Below the pieces are notes generated by a model, which searched no databases, was not told the DNA's origin, and saw nothing but the letters and a program-made list of their open reading frames with translations. Shown here piece by piece: positions 19,201 through 27,757 of a DNA stretch of 64,000 bases. A program made the position numbers and the translations under genes. Source of the DNA: Nitratireductor sp. GISD-1A_MAKvit (lineage in GTDB: Bacteria; Pseudomonadota; Alphaproteobacteria; Rhizobiales; Rhizobiaceae); contig NZ_CP161920.1 in NCBI RefSeq assembly GCF_040819555.1, positions 571,501 through 635,500 of the forward strand. Reading direction: 5' to 3'. Within the stretch, counting starts at the first letter, position 1. The number at the start of each line of letters is the position of its first letter.

Positions 19201-21084
19201 ACCGCCGTTGGTGTTGGTGACATGTCGGGCGACGTGTTCGGCAATGGCATGCTGCTTTCCACCTGCACGAAGGTGGTGGCGGCGTTCGATCATCGGGACA
19301 TCTTCATCGATCCGGATCCCGACCCGGCAGTTTCCTATGCCGAACGCAAGCGTCTCTTCGACATGGGACGTTCAAGCTGGCAGGACTATGACACGAGCAA
19401 GCTCTCCAAGGGCGGCATCATCGTTTCGCGTGCGCAGAAGTCGATCACGCTCAGCAAGGCGGCAGCCGATGCCATCGGGCTCGACAAGACGACAGCCTCT
19501 CCGACCGAGATCATGACCGCGATCCTGAAGGCGCCGGTCGACCTGCTCTGGTTCGGCGGCATCGGCACCTATGTGCGCGCGCACACTGAAAGCAATCAGG
19601 AGGTGGGAGACCGCGCCAATGATTCCATCCGCGTGACCGCGCGTGAGGTGGGAGCCAAGGTGATCGGTGAGGGCGCCAATCTGGGCATGACACAGCTGGC
19701 ACGCATCGAGTTTGGCCAGCATGGCGGGCGCTGCAACTCCGATGCCATCGACAACTCTGCCGGCGTGAACTCCTCCGACGTGGAGGTGAACATCAAGATT
19801 GCTCTGGCGGCAGCCATGCGCTCAGGCGCGCTGGCGCGGCCAGCGCGCGACAAGCTTCTGGCCGAGATGACGGATGAGGTTGCCGAGCTGGTTCTCGCCA
19901 ACAACTATCAGCAGACGCTGGCGATCTCGCAGGTGCAGAAGCGCGGCATGCCGGAAATGCCGCATCAGGCGCGCATGATGACCCTGCTCGAACAGCGCGG
20001 GCTGCTTGACCGCACGGTGGAATTTTTGCCGGGGCCGCAGGAGCTGGCCGACCGGGAAAGCCGCGGTGAGCCACTGACCCGCGCCGAAGTGGGCGTGCTG
20101 CTTGCCTATGCGAAGATCGTGCTGTTTGACGAGATCGTTGCCAGCAAGGTGCCCGACGCGCCGCATCTGGAGGAGGACCTGTTTGGCTATTTCCCAAGCC
20201 GCATGGCGAAGAAATACGAAAGCGAAATCCGTTCGCACCGGCTGAAGCGCGAAATCATTGCCACGGAACTGGCCAATGACGTGATCAACCGCGGCGGACC
20301 GAGCTTCGTGACGCGACTTCAGGACCTGACAGGGCGACCGGCAGCCGACATCGTCGCCGCCTTTGCCGTGGTGCGTGAGGGATTTGAACTGCGCAGAATC
20401 TACAGGGCCATCGACGCGCTGGACAACCAGATCGATGGCATGGCGCAGCTCGACCTCTATCAGATCGTCTGGCGTCTGATCTATTCGGCGACCTCCTGGC
20501 AGCTCAAGAACGACAGCGAAAAGGAAACCGTCGGCGCGCGGATCGACCGGCTGCGGGCAGCGCGCAAGGCGCTGGAAGGCAAGCTGATGCCGATGCTGCC
20601 GGCCTTCATGCGCGAGCGTCTGGAAAGCCGGCGTGCGAAGCTCGTGGCTATTGGCGCGCCGGAGGATCTGGCAAAGAAACTGGCCTTCCTTTCGGTTGCG
20701 GAGATGGTGCCGGATATCGAGCTGGTGGCGGAGAAGGCGGGTGCGCCTCTGGAAAAGGCCGCGAAAGCCTTCTTCGGTGTTACCGACGCGTTCCGCATCG
20801 GGCGCATTGAGGATGCAGCGCACACGATCGTGCCCTCGGACTATTATGACGGGCTGGCGCTTTTCCGCGCGACCGACATGATCAGCGCGGCGCGACGCGG
20901 CATGACGATCGCGGCACTCACCAAATATGGCAAGGAGGACGATCCGGCCGAACAGTGGGTTGAGGCCGGCGGCGAGCATGTGGTTCGGGTCCGCGACAGG
21001 CTACAGTCTCTCGTGGAGGGCGGTGAGATCAGCGTTTCGCGCCTTACCGTGGCCTCCGGCCTGATGAGCGATCTGAGTGTCTGA
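16300..21084 (+). CDS. NAD-specific glutamate dehydrogenase, large (180-kDa) class
   Basis: Converts glutamate to 2-oxoglutarate and ammonia in catabolism. At about 1594 residues it belongs to the giant GDH class of proteobacteria and actinobacteria, with long N-terminal ACT-type regulatory regions, a central catalytic domain (RGGLRWSDRAQDYRTEVLG, VPVGAKGGFY, VGVGDMSGDVFGNGML, GGIGTYV, GEGANLG) and a helical C-terminus. ATG 16300 (MVAKAKTSKAAKK) is preferred to 16264 since AGGGATT precedes it. Its stop overlaps the following carrier gene by 8 bases. Confidence 0.95.
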   Translation: MVAKAKTSKAAKKSAPKGALLHEIIEARTPAEDLRPYDNAALLRAAEEADAAIRAHKPGTSVVRIDSATGVERLGRAVSLLTVVNDNMPFLFDSVLGELSDIGAEALLVVHPVLVVRHNKKGVEEIIGDAANTKVGADEDKISLIHVHLPKMSDEQCSELENRLNETLKQVRAAVVDWKPMLARLDQQITELRYAPVPLEKDAVAEAIAFLEWLRDDNFTFLGMREFRYSGGEESGTLERANKKGLGILADPNVLVLRRGNEVVSTTPEIRAFLHGPDPFIVTKANAKSVVHRRAYLDYIGIKTFDEKGKLTGELRIVGLFTSTAYTRSVMKIPYLRSKAEAVIAKSGFAPTDHSGKALINVLESYPRDELFQIGLPILRKHAEAILALGERPRVRALYRIDQFDRFVSVIVFVPRDRYDSQVRIEIGNYLKTVFKGRVSAYYPAFPEGTLARVHFIIGRSGGKTPRIDTETLEAGIRKIVRTWDDALQEALEETGADRRLAGVAAAFPESYRNGFSAETALIDAERMAKLSDDNPIAIDFHRYEDQGETQAALKIYHHGTPVPLTERVPLLENMGFRVISERTFEIGDADDEGSAQIFIHDMALENAFDGAIDLSDKGALFEELFLSVWRGEHDNDRLNALAQTARLRVDEIAILRAYSRFLHQASIPQSQDFIAATMNRYPLIARKLFELFVLRFDPAKAGDAGTRDETQAVKNAIEADLDAVPNLDDDTIIRRLLNLIEATLRTNHYRPKSDETVRSLALKFDSRAITGLPQPRPWREIFVYGPEVEGVHLRFGPVARGGLRWSDRAQDYRTEVLGLVKAQQVKNAVIVPVGAKGGFYPRRLPENGTRQEVFEAGRAAYINFISSLLSITDNLDGDKVMPPEGVVRHDGNDPYFVVAADKGTATFSDTANAISQAHDFWLDDAFASGGSAGYDHKKMGITARGAWEAVKRHFREMNRDIQSEPFTAVGVGDMSGDVFGNGMLLSTCTKVVAAFDHRDIFIDPDPDPAVSYAERKRLFDMGRSSWQDYDTSKLSKGGIIVSRAQKSITLSKAAADAIGLDKTTASPTEIMTAILKAPVDLLWFGGIGTYVRAHTESNQEVGDRANDSIRVTAREVGAKVIGEGANLGMTQLARIEFGQHGGRCNSDAIDNSAGVNSSDVEVNIKIALAAAMRSGALARPARDKLLAEMTDEVAELVLANNYQQTLAISQVQKRGMPEMPHQARMMTLLEQRGLLDRTVEFLPGPQELADRESRGEPLTRAEVGVLLAYAKIVLFDEIVASKVPDAPHLEEDLFGYFPSRMAKKYESEIRSHRLKREIIATELANDVINRGGPSFVTRLQDLTGRPAADIVAAFAVVREGFELRRIYRAIDALDNQIDGMAQLDLYQIVWRLIYSATSWQLKNDSEKETVGARIDRLRAARKALEGKLMPMLPAFMRERLESRRAKLVAIGAPEDLAKKLAFLSVAEMVPDIELVAEKAGAPLEKAAKAFFGVTDAFRIGRIEDAAHTIVPSDYYDGLALFRATDMISAARRGMTIAALTKYGKEDDPAEQWVEAGGEHVVRVRDRLQSLVEGGEISVSRLTVASGLMSDLSV

Positions 21085-22513
21085 TCTTGCCGGGGTTCCG
21101 AACGACGCCGGCATGAGCCTGCCACCGGCGGAGCACGGATCCGTGCCCCGCCGCGGCATCTGGGGCTGGATGTTCTTCGACTGGGCGCAGCAGCCCTTTC
21201 ACACGCTCATCATCACCTTTGTCTTCGCGCCCTATTTTGCCTCTGCCGTCGCGCCCGATGCGGCGCGGGGGCAGGAATTATGGGGGTTCGCCACCGGCAT
21301 TGGCGGGCTGGCCATCGCGCTTTCCTCGCCGGTTCTGGGGGCCATCGCCGATGCGACGGGGCCGCGCAAGCCGTGGATCTTCGTGTTCTCGGTGATCGGG
21401 GTTCTGGCCTGTGCCTCGTTATGGTTTGCCGCGCCGGGGGGCGGGCATGTGGGGCTGGTTCTGCTTGCCGTGGCGCTTGCCGTGTTCGGCATGGAGTTTG
21501 CGGCCGTTTTCAACAATGCGATGATGCCCGATCTCGTGCCGCGCTCGGAGCTCGGGCGGCTTTCGGGGTCGGCCTGGGGGCTCGGGTATCTCGGCGGGCT
21601 CTTATCGCTGGTGCTGGTGCTCGGCTTCATGGCGGCGCAGCCCGATACGGGCCGCACGCTTCTGGGGCTGGAGCCGATTTTCGGGCTCGATGCTGGGGCG
21701 CGTGAGGGCGACCGGGCGGCGGGGCCGCTGACGGGCTTATGGTACACATTGTTCGTCTTACCGATGTTCCTGTTCACGCCCGATGCGCCGCGCCGCAGGG
21801 CGGCGACGGGGGCGATACGCGAAGGGCTTGGCCGGCTCAGCGCAACGCTGAAGCGCCTGCCAGGCGAACGTAGCTATTTCAGCTTTCTCCTCTCTTCCAT
21901 GTTTTATCGTGATGCACTGAACGCGCTTTATGCCTTTGGCGGCATCTATGCGGCAGGGGTGCTCAACTGGTCGATCACGCAGATCGGGCTGTTTGGCATT
22001 CTTGCCAATGTCACCGGCGCGCTGGGTGCGTGGCTCGGCGGGCGCATGGACCGGCGCTTCGGGCCGAAGCTGGTGGTGAGCGTTTCAATCGTGGTGCTGA
22101 CACTGTGCGCGCTTCTGGTGATCTCCACCACGCGCGATGAGCTTTTCTTCATGCCGGTCAGTGGGGCTGGCGCAAGCAGTCTGCCCGACATCGCCTTCTT
22201 CGTGGCGGGCGCTTTCATCGGTGCAGCGGGCGGGGCCATACAGGCAGCCTCGCGCACGCTTCTGGTGGATCAGGTTGCGCGCGAGCGGGTGACGGAGGCC
22301 TTCGGGCTTTATGCGCTTTCAGGCAAGGCGACGACCTTTATCGGACCCTTCGCCATCGCGCTTGCCACCGGGTACTTCGCCTCGGAAGCGTTTGGATTTT
22401 CCGTCGAGGATGCGCAGCGGCTCGGCGTGACGCCGATCCTCGTGCTGTTTCTCATCGGGCTGGTGCTTCTGCCCTTCGTGAAGAGCCGGCATCAGGAGGC
22501 GGGTGCCTCCTGA
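21077..22513 (+). CDS. MFS transporter, UMF1/Atg22-like family
   Basis: A 478-residue membrane carrier with about 12 helices. The opening MFFDWAQQPFHTLIITFVFAPYF and the loop GAIADATGPRKPW are hallmarks of the UMF1 family. It may start at GTG 21077, overlapping the glutamate dehydrogenase stop (translational coupling), or at ATG 21113. Substrate unknown; the coupling suggests a link with amino-acid catabolism, which is inference. Confidence 0.87.
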   Translation: MSDLAGVPNDAGMSLPPAEHGSVPRRGIWGWMFFDWAQQPFHTLIITFVFAPYFASAVAPDAARGQELWGFATGIGGLAIALSSPVLGAIADATGPRKPWIFVFSVIGVLACASLWFAAPGGGHVGLVLLAVALAVFGMEFAAVFNNAMMPDLVPRSELGRLSGSAWGLGYLGGLLSLVLVLGFMAAQPDTGRTLLGLEPIFGLDAGAREGDRAAGPLTGLWYTLFVLPMFLFTPDAPRRRAATGAIREGLGRLSATLKRLPGERSYFSFLLSSMFYRDALNALYAFGGIYAAGVLNWSITQIGLFGILANVTGALGAWLGGRMDRRFGPKLVVSVSIVVLTLCALLVISTTRDELFFMPVSGAGASSLPDIAFFVAGAFIGAAGGAIQAASRTLLVDQVARERVTEAFGLYALSGKATTFIGPFAIALATGYFASEAFGFSVEDAQRLGVTPILVLFLIGLVLLPFVKSRHQEAGAS

Positions 22514-22531
22514 TCCTTGAAAGCGCCTGCG

Positions 22532-24148
22532 TCAGTGACGGAAGTGGCGCATGCCGGTCATGACCATGGCGATGCCATGCTCGTCGGCGGCGGCGATGAC
22601 CTCGTCGTCGCGCATGGAACCGCCCGGCTGGATGACGGCGGTGGCGCCGGCTTCCATGGCGGAGAGAAGCCCGTCGGCAAAGGGGAAGAAGGCGTCGGAG
22701 GCGACAACGGAGCCCTTTGTCAGCGGCTCGGCATTGCCGGCAGCTTCTGCTGCGTCTTCCGCCTTGCGGGCGGCGATGCGGGCGGAATCGACCCGGCTCA
22801 TCTGGCCGGCACCCACGCCCACGGTCGCGCCGTCGCGGACATAGACGATGGCGTTCGACTTCACGTGTTTGGCGATGCGGAAGGCGAAGACGAGATCGGC
22901 CATTTCCTTCTCGCTCGGCGCGCGTTTTGTCACGACCTTGAGGTCGAGATCATCGACCACGCCATTGTCGCGCGACTGGACGAGCAGGCCGCCGGCAACG
23001 GTCTTGACGGCGAGGCCGGGCGCGCGCGGATCCGCAAGCCCGCCGGTGACGAGCAGGCGCAAATTCTTCTTGGCAGCGACGATGGCGCGGGCTTCTTCAG
23101 TCGCGTCCGGGGCGATGATGACCTCGGTGAAGATCTTGACGATCTCGGTGGCCGCTTCCGCATCGAGCGGGCGGTTGAGCGCGACGATGCCGCCGAATGC
23201 GGAGACGGGATCGCAGGCGAACGCCTTCTCATAGGCCTCGCGCAGCGTTGCCCCCTCGGCCACGCCGCACGGATTGGCGTGCTTGATGATGGCGACGGCG
23301 GCCGAGCGATCCGGCGCGAACTCGGAGACGAGTTCGAAGGCGGCATCCGTGTCGTTGATGTTGTTGTAGGAAAGCTGCTTGCCCTGAAGCTGGGTCGCGG
23401 TGGCGACGCCGGGGCGGCTTTCGCCGGTGACGTAGAAGCCTGCCTTCTGGTGCGGGTTCTCGCCATAGCGCATCACTTCGTTGAGCCTGCCGCCGACAGC
23501 GCGGAAATCCGGTGCGTCGATTTTGAGCGTTTCGGCGAACCAGCCGGAGATGGCCGCGTCATAGGCGGCGGTGCGGGCAAAGGCTTTGGCGGCCAGTTCC
23601 TGACGCAGGCTGTAGGGCAGGGCGCCATCATTTTCGGCAAGCGCTTCAAGGATGCGGGCATAGTCGGCGGGTTCGGTCACCACGGCCACATAGGCGTGAT
23701 TCTTGGCTGCCGCGCGCAGCATCGCCGGGCCGCCAATGTCGATGTTCTCGACCGTGGTCGGGTAATCGCCCCCACCGAAACGCACCTCTTCGAACGGATA
23801 GAGATTGATGACCAGAAGATCGATGGCAGCGATGTCGTGCTCTTTCATCGCGCCGGCATGGTCCGCATCGTCGCGAATGCCCAGAAGGCCGCCATGAACG
23901 CCCGGATGCAGTGTCTTCACGCGTCCGTCCATGATCTCGGGGAAGCCGGTGAGTTCTGAAACGTCGCGCACGGCAATGCCTTCGCCGGCGAGCGTTTTGG
24001 ACGTGCCGCCGGTGGAAACGATCTCGACATTGTGGCCTGAGAGTGCGCGAGCGAAATCGACGATGCCGCTCTTGTCGGAGACCGACAGAAGCGCACGGCG
24101 GACGGGAACGAGGTCGGGTGCGGGAATGTTCTTGGCGGCAACGGACAT
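22532..24148 (-). CDS. purH: Bifunctional AICAR transformylase/IMP cyclohydrolase
   Basis: Catalyses the last two steps of IMP synthesis. The N-terminal MGS-type cyclohydrolase domain begins [19 protein letters not shown] and has STGGTSKTL; the transformylase domain holds [13 protein letters not shown] with the catalytic Lys-His pair and [13 protein letters not shown]. Full-length at 538 residues and intact. It converges with the MFS gene. In related genomes it sits next to the heparinase-rsmB block, from which a four-gene insertion separates it here. Confidence 0.97.
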   Translation of the reverse strand: MSVAAKNIPAPDLVPVRRALLSVSDKSGIVDFARALSGHNVEIVSTGGTSKTLAGEGIAVRDVSELTGFPEIMDGRVKTLHPGVHGGLLGIRDDADHAGAMKEHDIAAIDLLVINLYPFEEVRFGGGDYPTTVENIDIGGPAMLRAAAKNHAYVAVVTEPADYARILEALAENDGALPYSLRQELAAKAFARTAAYDAAISGWFAETLKIDAPDFRAVGGRLNEVMRYGENPHQKAGFYVTGESRPGVATATQLQGKQLSYNNINDTDAAFELVSEFAPDRSAAVAIIKHANPCGVAEGATLREAYEKAFACDPVSAFGGIVALNRPLDAEAATEIVKIFTEVIIAPDATEEARAIVAAKKNLRLLVTGGLADPRAPGLAVKTVAGGLLVQSRDNGVVDDLDLKVVTKRAPSEKEMADLVFAFRIAKHVKSNAIVYVRDGATVGVGAGQMSRVDSARIAARKAEDAAEAAGNAEPLTKGSVVASDAFFPFADGLLSAMEAGATAVIQPGGSMRDDEVIAAADEHGIAMVMTGMRHFRH

Positions 24149-24463
24149 GCAAGGCGGCTCCGGCTTTTGGGAAGAATGTGGGGGACGTACCGGCAGGCGG
24201 GGTGCAAATCAAGCTTGATGGCCCCTCAATGGCACGATTGACGCGCCAGCACACAGGCTGAAGGCCCTCAAAGGGCCCGGTGCGCGGGCCCGGATGGTGG
24301 ACAGGCTCGACAATCCGGTATCCCTGTGGCAAAGAGGGCGACGCGAAATCACGATATGATCCTGTATATTTTGCGGATATCTTTTATTATACCGCATATT
24401 TTGTTGACATATTGCCTAATTTCTGCAAATTGTCTGGCTACTGCATATTCAGGATGTTTCTCG
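24149..24463. promoter_or_regulatory. Intergenic region with purH and Lrp-gene promoters
   Basis: The purH-proximal half is GC-rich and holds GGCCCT/AGGGCC and doubled GGGCCC hairpin elements (24262-24296). The half next to the Lrp gene (24350-24463) is strikingly AT-rich: TTGACA at 24404-24409, GCATATT at 24394-24400 and 24443-24449, and GTATATT at 24364-24370. AT-rich repeats in front of an Lrp/AsnC gene are what an autoregulated site looks like. No -10 hexamer could be assigned with confidence. Confidence 0.45.
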
Positions 24464-24916
24464 ATGGATCAGATCGACCAGAAAATCGTGACCCTGCTTG
24501 CCGAGGATGCGCGCCGCTCACTCGCCGACATTGGTGGTGTGGTGGGGCTTTCCGCGTCGGCAGTCAATGAACGGATCCGGCGGCTGGTCGCCAATGGCAT
24601 AATTCGGCGTTTCACGGTCGATGCCGATCCGGCGGCGCTGGGCTGTCCGGTGCTGGTTTTCATCTGGGTGTCTCTTGTGCAAAACGTCAATGAAGAGGCG
24701 TTTCGCGTGTTTGCCGCTGCCCACAAGGCGGTGGAGGAGTGCCATCACGTCACCGGCCCCTGGTCATATCTCATCAAGGCCCGAGTGCCTTCGCTCGCAG
24801 ATGTGGAGAGCGTCCTGGAAGACATGAAGAAGCACGGCTTTCTGGCGCGCAGCGAGTCTGTCGTTGCACTTTCGACGGTGGAGCCGGGATCGTTCGCGCC
24901 GATTGAAAAGGGCTGA
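24464..24916 (+). CDS. Lrp/AsnC family transcriptional regulator
   Basis: About 150 residues. The N-terminal winged HTH reads MDQIDQKIVTLLAEDARRSL ... LSASAVNERIRRL; the C-terminal RAM domain, which binds amino acids, ends in LARSESVVALSTVE. The ATG at 24464 matches the family start. Its stop is only four bases before the following exporter gene, so it probably controls a LysE-type exporter cotranscribed with it, like ArgP/LysG or Lrp-linked exporters elsewhere. Confidence 0.9.
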   Translation: MDQIDQKIVTLLAEDARRSLADIGGVVGLSASAVNERIRRLVANGIIRRFTVDADPAALGCPVLVFIWVSLVQNVNEEAFRVFAAAHKAVEECHHVTGPWSYLIKARVPSLADVESVLEDMKKHGFLARSESVVALSTVEPGSFAPIEKG

Positions 24917-24920
24917 CGCC

Positions 24921-25545
24921 ATGGAGGCGCTGCTGTTCGGCAAGAGCCTGTTGCTGGGGCTCGCCGTCGCGGCACCGCTTGGGCCCATCGGGGCATTGTG
25001 CGTGAACAGAACGCTGGAGCACGGCCTGTGGGCCGGTGTTGCAGGCGGGCTCGGAACAGCACTTGCGGACGCTCTTTATGCGGCGCTTGCGGCCATCGGC
25101 TTTGCCGCGTTTGCGGCGGCCCCTTGCAGTGGTTGAAGTGCCGCTCAAGCTTGTCGGCGGCGTGTTTCTGGCGTGGCTCGGATGGAAGAGTTTTTCGCCT
25201 GCACCGATGCGGGAAGCTGCCGAGGCGCGGACAGGTGATCTCTTCGAAACCGCCGCCGCCACTTTTTTCCTGACAATCACCAACCCGATGACCATTCTGG
25301 CATTTGCGGCCATGTTTGCCGGTCTGGGGCTGGCGGAGTCTCCGCGTCATGTGGATGCGGCAATTGTCGTGACCGGCGTTTTCCTTGGTTCGCTCCTGTG
25401 GTGGTTCATTCTGAGTGGCGGCGTAGCGCTGGCGCGGACGCGGTTGCCCGACAGCCTGTCGCGACGGGTCTCGCACCTTTCAGGGGTGATCCTGTTCGCC
25501 TTTGCCGCGCTTGCTATCGGTTCTGTGGCGCGCGGCTATTTCTGA
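24921..25545 (+). CDS. LysE family amino-acid exporter (frame broken by one extra base)
   Basis: Second LysE/RhtB exporter of the window. The N-terminal piece has the signature AAPLGPIGALCVN and the C-terminal piece NPMTILAFAAMF. The frame breaks at GGCCCC (25118-25123): removing one C changes AAAPCSG-stop into AAALAVVEVPLKLVGG and restores about 207 residues. It follows the Lrp gene by four bases. The two halves are both well conserved, so a recent mutation or a sequence error is likely rather than an old pseudogene. Confidence 0.82.
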
Positions 25546-26537
25546 CCACCCGTCCGCGGCGTCCATTCACGCGGTGTCTTGCCGGTGATGCGGCGGAACT
25601 CGCGGTTGAAATTGGATTTGGTGTTGAAGCCGCTTGAGAGCATGGCTTCGGTGACATTTGCACCATTCTCCAGCGCGCGACAGGCGTGCTCAATGCGGTG
25701 ACGGTTGATGTGCCGCGAAACGTTCTCGCCACTCACCAGATTGATGGCCGTGGAAAGCTGTTTGATCGGCACATGCAAACGTCGGGCGAGCCGTGCGAGC
25801 GTGAGGTCGGGATCGAGATAGAGCCGGTCGGTCTCAAGAAGGGCATCCAGCCGCTGCACAAGCTGGGCCTCTTCCACACTGGGGTCAGGCGGCTGTTGGT
25901 CCTCCCGTTCGGGCTCGGCCTCCCCGATGGCGCCCGGCGAGACGGCAAGGAGACCAATGGCGAGCAGGGCGGCAGATGAAAACACGCTGACGATCAGCGG
26001 CGGCAGCCAGTTTTGCCCTGCCATGAAGGCGAGGGCAATGAGGGCGTCGCTGAGCGCCGAAAGAACGAGCGCCAGACCGATGCCACCCCAAAGGCGTGCT
26101 GGCAGACGGCCGGCTTCGAGCCGCGCCAGCGGCAGATCATCGCCACTGCGATGCAGTCTCGCAAGGATGGCAAAGCCGTAGAGAACGAATATGGCGGGCA
26201 CGACCGTATCAAGTGTATCGGGGGCGAACAGGACACAGAAGCCGGCGAAGGCCGGAGCCGCAAGATGCACCAGGTCGCGTGGGAGCGAAAACGCCCGCAC
26301 AGAGCCGGTCTGAAACGCCAGCCAGGTGAGCGGTGGCACGAAGGTGGCCGTGACCGGCTGAAACGGCAGAAGCACCTCCATGCCGTAGTGCTGGCGAAGA
26401 GACACGATGAGGCTTTGCAGTGCGCAGGCGGCAAGCAGCGCCATGAGAAATGGCGGGCGCTCGCCGGAAACCGCGATCCGCGCGAGAAGCGCAACGAGCA
26501 CGAGGGCGACGATCATGGGAATGGGAAGAGCCAGCAT
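25536..26537 (-). CDS. Membrane-anchored AraC family regulator
   Basis: The N-terminal two thirds form about six or seven hydrophobic helices (for example MLALPIPMIVALVLVALLA and VVPAIFVLYGFAIL). The C-terminal about 100 residues are an AraC DNA-binding domain with two HTHs: LTLARLARRLHVPIKQLSTA and the signature TEAMLSSGFNTKSNFNREFR. It is therefore an integral-membrane transcription factor, probably sensing an envelope or external signal directly. The start may be 26537 or 26603. It overlaps the LysE stop by 10 bases (convergent) and diverges from the secreted hydrolase, its likely target. Confidence 0.85.
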   Translation of the reverse strand: MLALPIPMIVALVLVALLARIAVSGERPPFLMALLAACALQSLIVSLRQHYGMEVLLPFQPVTATFVPPLTWLAFQTGSVRAFSLPRDLVHLAAPAFAGFCVLFAPDTLDTVVPAIFVLYGFAILARLHRSGDDLPLARLEAGRLPARLWGGIGLALVLSALSDALIALAFMAGQNWLPPLIVSVFSSAALLAIGLLAVSPGAIGEAEPEREDQQPPDPSVEEAQLVQRLDALLETDRLYLDPDLTLARLARRLHVPIKQLSTAINLVSGENVSRHINRHRIEHACRALENGANVTEAMLSSGFNTKSNFNREFRRITGKTPREWTPRTGGQK

Positions 26538-26620
26538 GGGTGGTGTCTGCGCGTTTCCAGCAAGGGGTTGCGTTGTGGCATTGCCTCCGGCCAGTGGCAA
26601 CACTGACCTTGCAGTTGCGG

Positions 26621-26666
26621 AAACCTTGGTTCGAAAACCGGTTCCGCGCGACCTGAAACCGGTTTT
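26621..26666. promoter_or_regulatory. Three palindromic AAACC-GGTT sites, candidate operator
   Basis: Between the divergent AraC and hydrolase genes are AAACCTTGGTT (26621-26631), AAACCGGTT (26635-26643) and AAACCGGTT (26656-26664). The last two are direct repeats exactly 21 bases apart, two helical turns, as AraC-family sites often are. A degenerate RIME-type repeat sharing the AACCGGTT core is the alternative. Confidence 0.5.
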
Positions 26667-26727
26667 AGGACGCGTTCTGCCCCGTGCTCGTGCAGGTCTG
26701 CGTCATCCAGTTGAAAGGATGACGGAT

Positions 26728-27747
26728 ATGAAAAAACTGCTTTGTGTATTTCTCATGGGATTGGGCATGTCAGGTGCAGCGATGGCTGACCCCTATGCCG
26801 GATATGACCGGTTGACGGTAAAGGCCGATCACCGCCCGCCGGTACTGGCGGCCTCCGTGTGGTATCCGGCTGGCAGGCCGACCTATCGGGGGCTTGTGGG
26901 GGACAATGCCGTGTTTGAAGGTACCTCCGCCTATGTCGGGGCTGCGGTGGCGGAAGGAAAGTTTCCGCTGTTCGTGCTTTCGCATGGCTCCGGCGGCAAC
27001 ATGGATGCCATTTCCTGGCTTTCCTCGGCACTCGCGCAGCGCGGCGCAATGGTACTGGCGGTGAATCATCCCGGCAGCACGTCGGGCGATTCTTCGCCAC
27101 GCCGATCGATGCGTCTCGATGAGCGGGCAGCAGATCTGGTTGCTGCGCTGGATACATTGTTGGAAGAGCCGGCCTTTGCCGACCGTGTGGACCGGTCGCG
27201 CATTGCGTCGCTGGGTTTTTCGCTTGGCGGTGCGACGGCGCTGAACCTTGCGGGTCTGCGGTTCGACCGCGATGCCTATGGCGGCTACTGCAAACGGATG
27301 GGCCAGAAGGCTCAGGATTGCGTGTTTCTCGCCAAGGGTGGTGTCGATTTCGACGCGCTTCCGCAAGGCTTCGCTGCCGACCTGCGTGAACCCCGCATAG
27401 GACGGGCAATCGCCATCGATCCGGGCATGACTTATGCGGCCACGATGGAGAGCACCGCGCAGATCGACATGCCCGTGCTGCTCATCAATCTCGGAAAAGA
27501 GCATTTGTTCAAGGCTGCGGATGTGGGACCGGCGGGAAGCGATCTGGCGGCCAGGCTGCCCGATGCAGTGTTGAAGACGATTGCGCCAGCGCATCACTTC
27601 ACGTTTCTGGCGGAGTGCAAGCCGAGGGGCGCCCTTCTGCTGGCAGAGGAGAAGGACGATCCCGTGTGCGACGACCCCGAAGGGGCTGACCGGGCGGTGG
27701 TGCACAAGGCGATTGTGGATGAGATCGCAGCGTTTGCCGGGCTCTGA
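26728..27747 (+). CDS. Secreted alpha/beta hydrolase, dienelactone-hydrolase-like
   Basis: About 339 residues with a clear signal peptide (MKKLLCVFLMGLGMSGAAMA). The alpha/beta-hydrolase core shows the oxyanion motif VLSHGSGGN, the nucleophile elbow GFSLGGA and a late histidine in APAHHFTF. Proteins of this type are annotated as predicted dienelactone hydrolases. AAGGA precedes ATG 26728; ATG 26719 is possible. It is divergent from the membrane AraC gene and may be controlled by it. Substrate unknown. Confidence 0.82.
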   Translation: MKKLLCVFLMGLGMSGAAMADPYAGYDRLTVKADHRPPVLAASVWYPAGRPTYRGLVGDNAVFEGTSAYVGAAVAEGKFPLFVLSHGSGGNMDAISWLSSALAQRGAMVLAVNHPGSTSGDSSPRRSMRLDERAADLVAALDTLLEEPAFADRVDRSRIASLGFSLGGATALNLAGLRFDRDAYGGYCKRMGQKAQDCVFLAKGGVDFDALPQGFAADLREPRIGRAIAIDPGMTYAATMESTAQIDMPVLLINLGKEHLFKAADVGPAGSDLAARLPDAVLKTIAPAHHFTFLAECKPRGALLLAEEKDDPVCDDPEGADRAVVHKAIVDEIAAFAGL

Positions 27748-27757
27748 ACGAAGCTTT

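Noticed and set aside
22517..23959. A 480-codon plus-strand frame opposite purH
   Set aside because: Antisense shadow of intact purH; glycine/aspartate-rich without domains.
24228..24250. A second sigma-54 promoter at TGGCACGATTG
   Set aside because: The -24-like TGGCAC lacks a TTGC element at the required distance.
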